This document shows, piece by piece, positions 6,410 to 11,523 of a DNA stretch of 11,523 bases. The notes under the pieces were generated by a model, which was given only the letters and a program-made list of their open reading frames with translations, searched no databases and was not told the origin of the DNA. Source of the DNA: an uncultured Bacilli bacterium (GTDB taxonomy: Bacteria; Bacillota_I; Bacilli_A; RF39; UBA660); NCBI GenBank assembly GCA_944363895.1, contig CALVVP010000081.1:1-11523 (forward strand), given 5' to 3'. Made by a program: the position numbers and the translations under genes. Within the stretch, counting starts at the first letter, position 1. Each line of letters begins with the position of its first letter.

Positions 6410-7576
6410 TCACCTCACTGCTAGTAAATAAATAGCACAAGCAAATTCTTTCGAAAAAAAATTAAAGACAACATTTATTTTATCACAATTTTTAAGTTTT
6501 AAATAAATATATTTAGTTATAACCGCACTATTAAATAATTTTTTAATTTCTTCTAATTCAAATTTAGTAAATTCAATATTTTCAGTTTTATCAAGTTCTT
6601 CAAATAAATATTTATTAATATTAAGGGAATTATAGATTTTATCGACAGGAATTTTAAATATAGTCAAAGTATCTTCGACTATTTCCCTAAATTTAAGAGT
6701 AGGATTATCTATTTTATCGATATTTTTAAAATTACCAACATAATCTAATTTATGACAAATATCTAATATTTTTCTTTTATATCGATAATATAAATTAGTC
6801 ATACTACCTTTTTTAAAGGTATATAAATTACCTTCTAAACGATTAAATGTCTTCATGGTATCATTATAACCTAAATTAATCATTTTTTTAGTGACATTAG
6901 AATCAAACATTAAAAAGGAATCTAATTTATTATTTGGTTCGATATAAGTTATTTTTATTTCTTTGTTGCGAATCTTTTTACGGAAACCAATTGCTCCTAA
7001 ATCAACAGCAATAATTTCGGTTGCTCCTAAATCGATAGCTAAATTAATGGGTAAATTATCGTAATAACCACCATCAACTAAAGTATCGGTACCAATTTTA
7101 GTTGGTTTAAAGACAGGAAAACAAGTCGCGGAAGCTAAAATATATTTTTTTAGTTTATCAGGACGAGTATTTTTTTTAGTAGCATAAACGACATTGCGGG
7201 TGGTAATATTATAAGCAACTACTCCAAATTGAATTTTAGAATTATATAATTTATTTGGTCGATAATTATCAGTGATTATTTTTTCTATTTTTTCTGTGCC
7301 GATTCCACCATCGATTATTTTATTTAAATAAGTTAAATACATTTCTTGAGAATTATTTATTTTTTTAAAATTATCATATAACATATCATAATTAATATTT
7401 TTCCAAAGTTTTAAGCATTTATAGAAATCTTTTTGTACCATCATCATGCCGTTTAAAGCCCCAATGGAAGTACCAGTTACAATCTGATATTTAATCTTTA
7501 ATTTTTTTAAAGCTTTCCAAACACCCATTTCATAAGCGCCTTTAGCGCCACCACCTGATAAAACAATTGCCAGCAT
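6410..7576 (-). CDS. patatin-like phospholipase
   Basis: A 388-residue protein (from ATG 7574-7576) with the patatin catalytic fold in its first ~200 residues. It has the oxyanion-hole loop GGGAKG (8-13), the nucleophile elbow GTSIG with Ser37, and the DGG motif with Asp168, which completes the Ser-Asp dyad. Family members hydrolyse acyl esters of phospholipids or other lipids. There is no signal peptide, so it should act in the cytosol or on the inner membrane face. The C-terminal ~190 residues are Lys- and Asn-rich and resemble no domain I recognise; many bacterial patatins are near 300 residues, so this is an extension. A GTG at 7588 overlaps both the ribosome site and the previous stop, so the ATG is preferred. 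It is third from the 3' end in the four-gene operon. Confidence 0.9.
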   Translation of the reverse strand: MLAIVLSGGGAKGAYEMGVWKALKKLKIKYQIVTGTSIGALNGMMMVQKDFYKCLKLWKNINYDMLYDNFKKINNSQEMYLTYLNKIIDGGIGTEKIEKIITDNYRPNKLYNSKIQFGVVAYNITTRNVVYATKKNTRPDKLKKYILASATCFPVFKPTKIGTDTLVDGGYYDNLPINLAIDLGATEIIAVDLGAIGFRKKIRNKEIKITYIEPNNKLDSFLMFDSNVTKKMINLGYNDTMKTFNRLEGNLYTFKKGSMTNLYYRYKRKILDICHKLDYVGNFKNIDKIDNPTLKFREIVEDTLTIFKIPVDKIYNSLNINKYLFEELDKTENIEFTKFELEEIKKLFNSAVITKYIYLKLKNCDKINVVFNFFSKEFACAIYLLAVR

Positions 7577-7580
7577 TATT

Positions 7581-7588
7581 ATCACCAC
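7581..7588 (-). promoter_or_regulatory. ribosome binding site deciding the patatin start
   Basis: On the minus strand this reads GTGGTGAT, four bases before ATG 7576. Two in-frame GTG codons lie inside it and so are unlikely to be starts. The first also overlaps the TAG stop of the upstream gene, giving tight coupling. Confidence 0.55.
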
Positions 7589-8823
7589 TAATTAGCATAT
7601 ACATAAAAATTAATATCTTCATTAAATTCTAATTCTTCGTATTCGATTAAATTTCTAATACCAAATTTATCATTGTAAACTTTGATTTTGTTATCATTGA
7701 TAAAATAAACATAATCATCGACATAACTAATAGAATCGATTGATTGTGTACTAAATAAATAAATTAAACCTGATTTATCTTGAATATTAATCCGATAGAC
7801 ATCGTATTTATTACCATTTTTTCTGTATAAATAATAATATCCGACTTCATTTCCCACTTTGTCAATTTTTGCATATTGTTCATCAGTATAATCGACAATA
7901 TTGGTAATGAATTTTTTTTCACTATTAGCTTCAGCTATAGTCATCGTTGACCACTCGCCGTCATAATATCTTATTTCTTGATTGCTAAGTTGGACTACTG
8001 ATTCATTATGTGGATCGATTTCATATTGAACTGCATTATCTTTATCATATAGATAAATTTTATTATCGACAACACCCTGAATATAACTATCAAAAGAAAT
8101 GGCCTGATTAGAACTAATAACAATCGTATCTAAAGAAACTAAATCGACAATATTCATTTCATGAAATTGATGATTTTGATTATAATCAGGTACAATATAA
8201 TATCTATCGACAAATTGACCTAATTCTTGATTATAGATATCTTGACTGAATAAACTAATATTATAAGCTTTAGAGTTAAAATCATCACTGACGATATATA
8301 CTCCCTTATAATTATTAAAGCTGATATAATGATCTTCGACTAAATTTTCAATATAAATATCTAATCCTTCTCTAACTTCGGTTTCGGTATTATCGACAAA
8401 TTGATTAGGATTATAATTATCGTTAGCAAATTTATCTAAATTCGCATTATCACCTTGAAGATTAAAATAGTAATTATAAGTATCACCAACTTTACAAATC
8501 ATATCGATTAAAATTAAATTATCTTTAAAAATTGGTAAAATACATTGATAGTTATCTTGATCATAATATTTAATACTTTCTAATACTTTAGAGGCTTTAT
8601 TGTAGTTTTGGAAAACTTGAAAAGAAAATGTTGTTTCATCAACGGTAATATTATAAGCATAATTATTATAATTAAAATTAGATGTTTCATTAACTTCAAA
8701 AACAGTTGAACCATCAGTTATTTCATAGATATTATCTTGTCCACCACTAAACCAATAAAAAGCAAATTGAATACCTAAATATAATAAAAATAATATTATC
8801 AACATAAAAAACAATCTTCGCAT
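7588..8823 (-). CDS. membrane-anchored extracytoplasmic protein of unknown function
   Basis: A 411-residue protein starting at ATG 8821-8823. After MRR, residues 4-25 form one hydrophobic segment without a lipobox or clear cleavage site, so it is probably a signal anchor with the rest outside the membrane. The outer part is very rich in Asp, Asn, Tyr and Ile and looks almost all beta. Short strands alternate with polar turns, and the C-terminal half repeats a rough pattern of hydrophobic strand, D/N turn, strand (for example YVDDYVYFINDNKIKVYN), which may be a beta-propeller-like sensor or scaffold. Only two Cys are present (94 and 110), a possible disulfide. I do not recognise the family. 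It is first in the operon, directly behind a strong promoter, and its stop touches the patatin ribosome site, so it may anchor or regulate an envelope or lipid process. Confidence 0.75.
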   Translation of the reverse strand: MRRLFFMLIILFLLYLGIQFAFYWFSGGQDNIYEITDGSTVFEVNETSNFNYNNYAYNITVDETTFSFQVFQNYNKASKVLESIKYYDQDNYQCILPIFKDNLILIDMICKVGDTYNYYFNLQGDNANLDKFANDNYNPNQFVDNTETEVREGLDIYIENLVEDHYISFNNYKGVYIVSDDFNSKAYNISLFSQDIYNQELGQFVDRYYIVPDYNQNHQFHEMNIVDLVSLDTIVISSNQAISFDSYIQGVVDNKIYLYDKDNAVQYEIDPHNESVVQLSNQEIRYYDGEWSTMTIAEANSEKKFITNIVDYTDEQYAKIDKVGNEVGYYYLYRKNGNKYDVYRINIQDKSGLIYLFSTQSIDSISYVDDYVYFINDNKIKVYNDKFGIRNLIEYEELEFNEDINFYVYAN

Positions 8824-8826
8824 ATG

Positions 8827-8834
8827 CACCACCT
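8827..8834 (-). promoter_or_regulatory. ribosome binding site deciding the start of the 411-residue protein
   Basis: On the minus strand this reads AGGTGGTG, three bases before ATG 8823. In-frame GTG codons at 8832 and 8829 lie within it and are rejected as starts. The predicted transcript starts at about 8835, so the leader would be almost absent. Confidence 0.6.
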
Positions 8835-8841
8835 ATTATTT

Positions 8842-8870
8842 ATTATATCTAATTTTTCAATATTTATCAA
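8842..8870 (-). promoter_or_regulatory. sigma-A promoter of the four-gene patatin-trpS operon
   Basis: On the minus strand, TTGATA (plus 8865-8870), a 17-base spacer and a perfect TATAAT (plus 8842-8847). This is the strongest vegetative promoter match in the window. It fits constitutive expression of an operon that includes the essential trpS. Confidence 0.75.
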
Positions 8871-8879
8871 TATATATTT

Positions 8880-8908
8880 AAACCTATCTTTTAGAAAAAA
8901 CTAGGTTT
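8880..8908. repeat. short inverted repeat between divergent promoters
   Basis: AAACCTA (8880-8886) and TAGGTTT (8902-8908) are a perfect 7-base inverted repeat separated by 15 bases. A T-run follows on the plus strand, but no gene ends here, so a terminator role is unlikely. The right arm overlaps a GerE-like box (8899-8910). Confidence 0.4.
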
Positions 8909-8910
8909 TT
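8899..8910 (+). promoter_or_regulatory. possible GerE-binding box upstream of cotZ
   Basis: AACTAGGTTTTT matches 11 of 12 positions of the Bacillus GerE consensus RWWTRGGYnnYY. It lies just upstream of the proposed sigma-K -35, centred about 46 bases before the likely start of transcription. In B. subtilis the cotY and cotZ genes depend on sigma-K and GerE. Whether this organism has GerE cannot be seen from the window. Confidence 0.3.
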
Positions 8911-8914
8911 AATT

Positions 8915-8944
8915 CACACTCTTTTAACTTTGATGAATATGCTA
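8915..8944 (+). promoter_or_regulatory. sigma-K-like promoter of the cotZ-like gene
   Basis: CACA (8915-8918), a 17-base spacer and AATATGCTA (8936-8944). The Bacillus late mother-cell consensus is mACm, 16-17 bases, CATAnnnTA. The -35 fits fully and the -10 misses only its first base. No good sigma-A -35 sits at the right distance from the nearby TATATT. The promoter agrees with the role of the gene. Confidence 0.45.
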
Positions 8945-8961
8945 TATTAGAAAATAAATGA

Positions 8962-8969
8962 AGGGGTGG
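8962..8969 (+). promoter_or_regulatory. ribosome binding site deciding the cotZ start
   Basis: AGGGGTGG lies five bases before ATG 8975. The in-frame GTG at 8966 is part of this site, so the protein should begin MCNNVEN. Confidence 0.7.
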
Positions 8970-8974
8970 ATTAT

Positions 8975-9421
8975 ATGTGTAATAATGTTGAAAACGATTC
9001 TTGCAAATGCATTGCTGAAATATTAACCGTTATTAATATTTTACAGCAAAATGCTAGTTGTTGTGGCGATTGCTGCCTAGATACTTGTGACCGTGGCTTT
9101 TTAGGTTGTGGTACTACTACTTTTAATTGTAACACAAGACCGATTACTTTATATACTTGTAGTGGTAATGGAACACCATGGACAATGCCAACAACTAAAG
9201 ACAACATTGACTGTACAACAACACCAGGAAGTTGTTCAAGTGTGTTCCGTGTGGAAAAAATCGATGGTTGCTGTGCTACTTTTAGAGTTTTAGCGCCTAA
9301 TCCAGATTCTGCACAAGCAGTTACAATACCTTATGTCGCAACAAATTCATTTTTCACAATGAATTTAAACTGTGTATGTAGCTTAAAATGTTTACAAGAC
9401 ACTTTCGTCGAAGGTGTATAA
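8975..9421 (+). CDS. cotZ: cysteine-rich spore coat / crust protein, CotY/CotZ family
   Basis: A 148-residue protein with 18 Cys and no signal peptide, as expected for a protein made in the mother cell and laid on the spore surface. The second half matches the CotY/CotZ family: SSVFRVEKIDGCCATFRVL (about 88-106) corresponds to the B. subtilis CotZ stretch around FFRVERVHGSCATL. The C-terminal FTMNLNCVCSLKCLQD corresponds to the family's D-L-x-C-F-C-x-I-x-C-L ending. The N-terminal half has Cys pairs (SCCGDCCLDTC). CotY and CotZ form the crust of B. subtilis spores through disulfide-linked assembly (ExsY/CotY in the exosporium of B. cereus). A late sigma-K-like promoter lies upstream and a strong terminator downstream. 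CotY versus CotZ cannot be decided. It is alone on its strand and faces the CotO-like gene. Confidence 0.9.
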   Translation: MCNNVENDSCKCIAEILTVINILQQNASCCGDCCLDTCDRGFLGCGTTTFNCNTRPITLYTCSGNGTPWTMPTTKDNIDCTTTPGSCSSVFRVEKIDGCCATFRVLAPNPDSAQAVTIPYVATNSFFTMNLNCVCSLKCLQDTFVEGV

Positions 9422-9422
9422 A

Positions 9423-9456
9423 TTTAAAAACAACGAAATCAATCGTTGTTTTTAAA
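9423..9456. terminator. bidirectional terminator between cotZ-like and cotO-like genes
   Basis: TTTAAAAACAACGA (9423-9436), loop AATCAA, TCGTTGTTTTTAAA (9443-9456). This is a perfect 14-bp stem that gives a T-run at the 3' arm on either strand. It begins two bases after the cotZ stop. On the minus strand the stop and last five codons of the CotO-like gene lie within it. Confidence 0.88.
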
Positions 9457-9756
9457 TGCAATATCGGTAATATCGCTAATAGGGATTACTTCATTATCCA
9501 TCGTAATTAACTCATGACGATTTCTGCCAATAATCTTCTTATTTAATGTGCCATTTTTAGTAGTAATAATGACATCAGCTTTATAAACATAACGCGAAGA
9601 ACCAAATATTTGATTAATTTTTTGATTTATCGTTAAAGAGGAATTAGGTTTAATTGGTTCTTCTTTTTTTTCGCCACGGTCATAATAAATAGTTTCGTTG
9701 TTTTTTAGTGGTTTGTCAATTTTGTTAGCAAATACTTTAGGTAACTTTTTATCCAT
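9439..9756 (-). CDS. small CotO-like spore coat protein (tentative)
   Basis: A 105-residue soluble protein. The N-terminal ~45 residues are Lys-, Glu- and Pro-rich and probably disordered (KVFANKIDKPLKNN, EKKEEPIKPN). The C-terminal ~60 residues form a short helix (TINQKINQIF) followed by strands (KADVIITTKNG, KKIIGRNRHELITMDN, EVIPISDITDIAF), like a small beta barrel. This layout of basic tail, 'x-E/Q-K-I-x-x-I/L' helix and strand-turn-strand C-terminus resembles CotO, a B. subtilis coat morphogenetic protein, though this one is about half its length. In B. subtilis, as I recall, cotO also lies convergent with cotZ, which supports the call. The start is ATG 9754-9756, since the GTG at 9765 overlaps the ribosome site. 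It lies 48 bases after polC with a possible promoter between. CotO identity is an inference. Confidence 0.5.
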   Translation of the reverse strand: MDKKLPKVFANKIDKPLKNNETIYYDRGEKKEEPIKPNSSLTINQKINQIFGSSRYVYKADVIITTKNGTLNKKIIGRNRHELITMDNEVIPISDITDIAFKNND

Positions 9757-9762
9757 ATCAAA

Positions 9763-9769
9763 CACCTCT
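9763..9769 (-). promoter_or_regulatory. ribosome binding site deciding the CotO-like start
   Basis: On the minus strand this reads AGAGGTG, six bases before ATG 9756. The in-frame GTG at 9765 is inside it and is rejected as the start. Confidence 0.65.
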
Positions 9770-9774
9770 AGTAA

Positions 9775-9804
9775 ATTATATTATAATAATTTAAAAATAT
9801 ACAA
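9775..9804 (-). promoter_or_regulatory. possible promoter of the CotO-like gene
   Basis: The minus strand carries TTGTAT right after the polC stop, an 18-base spacer and TATAAT, a sigma-A-like arrangement. The same bases can be read as a sigma-E-like site (GTATATT, 13 bases, AATATAAT), which would suit a coat gene better but has a short spacer. The gap is almost all A and T, so either match may be chance, and read-through from polC is also possible. Confidence 0.3.
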
Positions 9805-11523
9805 TTAAAATAAACTTAACTGACTTGACTCATCTAAACCATCTAAAATATGCATACTACGCATTTTGTCAAGTAAAGTTGATGATATTCGACCGCGTTT
9901 TTGTAAATCTTCAATACTTAAGAAAGCACCTTTTTCTCTTTCTTCGACGATTGTTTTAGCTACTGTATCACCAAGGCCATCAATCGTACTAAATGGGGGA
10001 ATTAAATTACCTTCTTCATCTAAATCAAAGGTGGTAGCTTTACTTTTTAATAAATCGACATTTTTAAATTTCAAACCACGAGCAGTCATTTCTAAAGCTA
10101 ACTTTAAACATTCTAAAATGCCTGACTCTTTATTACTAGCATCAAAGCCTTTATTAGTAATTTCAATCACTTTATTTTTAATAGCATCATATCCTTTGAT
10201 CATGGTTTCAATATCAAAATCAGTCGCTTTAGTAGAAAACCAAGAGGCATAAAAATAACTAGGATAATGTACTTTATAATAAGCGATTCTAAAAGCACTG
10301 GTAACATAAGCTGTCGCATGAGCTTTAGGGAACATATATTTAATTTTTCGACAAGAATCAATGTACCAATCTTCAATGCCAGCTTCTTTCATTTCTTGTT
10401 CAAATTCCGCCCATTTATCAGGTTCTTTGCTAGCTTTTCCTTTTCTAACAAATTCCATTATTTTAAATGCTTTTAAAGGTTTCATTCCTTTTTGCATTAA
10501 ATAAACCATAATATCATCACGACAACCAATTACTTCTTTAAAGGGAACGATATTATTTTTAATTAATTCTTGAGCATTACCTAACCAAACATCAGTTCCG
10601 TGAGATAAACCAGATATTTTTATTAATTCCGCAAAAGTCGTCGGTTTTGTTTCAGCAACTAAACCAATGGTAAAAGGGGTACCAAATTCAGGTATTCCTA
10701 AAGTACCAGTTGCATTTAAAATTTGTTCTTTGGTCACGCCTAATGGTTCCGGCGATAAAAATATAGCCATGGTTTCTTTATCATCTAAAGGAACTTTCGT
10801 AACATCATGTCCTGATAAATCTTGAATCATTCTTAATTGGGTAGGGTCAGAATGGCCTAAAATATCTAATTTTAAGACATCTTGATCGATGGCGTGATAA
10901 TCAAAGTGGGTCGTTCGCCAAGCACTAGTTGGGTCATCAGCGGGATATTGGAAAGGCGTAAAATCAAATACATCCATATAGCTTGGGATGACAACGATTC
11001 CGCCTGGGTGTTGGCCAGTGGTGCGTTTAACGCCAGTACAGCCCAATGCTAATCGTTCAACTTCCGCTGTTTTTTTAGTTATTCCTTTATCTTCACAGTA
11101 TCCTTTAACAAAGCCGTAAGCGGTTTTATCAGCTACCGTACCAATTGTTCCTGCCCGATAGACATTATCTTCGCCAAACAATACTTTAGTGTATTCATGA
11201 GCCGCTGCTCGATTTAAATCCGAGAAATTTAAGTCGATATCGGGAACTTTATCCGCATTAAAACCTAAGAAAGTCGCAAATGGCATATCATTACCATCTT
11301 TAATCATTTTAGTTCCACATTTTGGACAATTATAGTCTGGTAAATCAAAACCCGAAGAATAAGTATTGGCTAACGGTTGATTGTTTAATTCAAAAATACT
11401 ATGTCGACAATTAGGACAACGATAATGAGCTGGCAAAGGATTAACTTCGGTAATACCCATCATGGTAGCGACAAAACTAGAACCAACCGATCCTCTTGAA
11501 CCGACTAAATAACCATCATCATT
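9805..11523 (-). CDS. polC: DNA polymerase III alpha subunit, PolC type (N-terminal part outside window)
   Basis: The main replicative polymerase of low-GC Gram-positives, cut by the window edge: 572 C-terminal residues are visible of a protein usually near 1,430. The open frame runs to the edge, so the ATG near 11463 is internal. In order (residues of the fragment): GSRGSVGSS (8-16) of the palm; a zinc site with Cys36, 39, 66 and 69 (CPNC, CPKC); PDIDLNFS (94-101) with catalytic Asp95 and Asp97; TTGQHPGG (168-175) of the fingers; and the third catalytic Asp220 in KLDILGHSDPT. The 123-residue spacing between the second and third Asp equals that of Geobacillus PolC (D975-D1098). The C-terminus ends QLSLF, the canonical sliding-clamp binding motif. 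The exonuclease and OB domains lie outside. It looks intact. The CotO-like gene follows. Confidence 0.98.
   Translation of the reverse strand, partial: NDDGYLVGSRGSVGSSFVATMMGITEVNPLPAHYRCPNCRHSIFELNNQPLANTYSSGFDLPDYNCPKCGTKMIKDGNDMPFATFLGFNADKVPDIDLNFSDLNRAAAHEYTKVLFGEDNVYRAGTIGTVADKTAYGFVKGYCEDKGITKKTAEVERLALGCTGVKRTTGQHPGGIVVIPSYMDVFDFTPFQYPADDPTSAWRTTHFDYHAIDQDVLKLDILGHSDPTQLRMIQDLSGHDVTKVPLDDKETMAIFLSPEPLGVTKEQILNATGTLGIPEFGTPFTIGLVAETKPTTFAELIKISGLSHGTDVWLGNAQELIKNNIVPFKEVIGCRDDIMVYLMQKGMKPLKAFKIMEFVRKGKASKEPDKWAEFEQEMKEAGIEDWYIDSCRKIKYMFPKAHATAYVTSAFRIAYYKVHYPSYFYASWFSTKATDFDIETMIKGYDAIKNKVIEITNKGFDASNKESGILECLKLALEMTARGLKFKNVDLLKSKATTFDLDEEGNLIPPFSTIDGLGDTVAKTIVEEREKGAFLSIEDLQKRGRISSTLLDKMRSMHILDGLDESSQLSLF

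Noticed and set aside
6407..6420. T-box riboswitch or tryptophan leader before trpS
   Set aside because: trpS follows the patatin stop within a few bases, so there is no space for a leader RNA; its ribosome site overlaps the previous gene.
8880..8910. Hairpin with T-run as a terminator
   Set aside because: The stem is only 7 bp with a 15-base loop, and no gene on the plus strand ends before it; an operator role is more likely if it has any.
8971..9293. Minus-strand and frame-shifted open frames within cotZ
   Set aside because: They are by-products of the Cys-rich coding sequence. The CotY/CotZ family match fixes the correct frame.
9866..10476. Two plus-strand open frames inside polC
   Set aside because: They are antisense to strongly conserved polC sequence and have no start signals.
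11461..11463. ATG as the start of the polymerase gene
   Set aside because: The frame stays open to the window edge and encodes GSRGSVGSS, a conserved PolC motif, upstream of this ATG.
1..11523. Mobile elements, phage genes, CRISPR arrays, tRNA or rRNA genes
   Set aside because: No transposase or integrase motifs, no regular direct repeats and no tRNA-like cloverleaf or rRNA sequence were seen; the gaps between genes are too short to hold them.

Overview
The window suggests a very AT-rich (roughly 28% GC by eye), endospore-forming Gram-positive bacterium of the class Bacilli or a close relative. The evidence is a Gram-positive-type replicative polymerase (PolC), a GerA-type spore germination receptor operon, a CotY/CotZ-family spore coat protein and a small CotO-like protein. 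TGG is used for tryptophan, and TGA is a real stop (it overlaps the next start in the ger operon). The standard bacterial code therefore applies, which argues against Mycoplasma-type Mollicutes. I cannot name the genus; an uncultured low-GC Bacilli lineage is the best guess.

Layout. (1) Positions 1-763, minus strand: a two-gene unit. The first gene encodes a small protein with a Cys/His/Asp pattern like a papain-like or transglutaminase-like fold. The second is a membrane-anchored protein cut by the window edge. (2) Positions 858-4542, plus strand: germination receptor operon gerA-gerC-gerB, coupled by ATGA overlaps and preceded by a good forespore sigma-G-like promoter. (3) Positions 4543-8823, minus strand: four genes read from a strong sigma-A-like promoter at 8842-8870. 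They are a membrane-anchored hypothetical protein, a patatin-like phospholipase, tryptophanyl-tRNA synthetase, then (after an internal terminator) a DUF368 polyprenyl-phosphate translocase-type membrane protein. (4) Positions 8975-9421, plus strand: the Cys-rich CotZ-like coat protein, with a sigma-K-like promoter and a possible GerE box. (5) Positions 9439-11523, minus strand: the C-terminal 572 residues of PolC followed by the CotO-like gene, which converges on cotZ across a shared bidirectional terminator.

How it fits together. Two blocks serve the spore: the germinant receptor in the inner spore membrane, and a coat/crust pair (CotZ-like and CotO-like) on the outside. The central block looks constitutive and joins translation (trpS) with envelope and lipid functions (patatin, DUF368). 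Genes are tightly packed. The longest gap is about 150 bases (8824-8974) and holds divergent promoters. No RNA genes, insertion sequences, CRISPR arrays or attachment sites were seen.

Most notable points: a Cys4 pattern in TrpRS close to the iron-sulfur motif of Thermotoga TrpRS; the putative papain-like protein divergent from the germination operon; the cotZ/cotO-like pair; the trpS-DUF368 attenuator-like terminator; and a marked excess of the palindrome ATCGAT.
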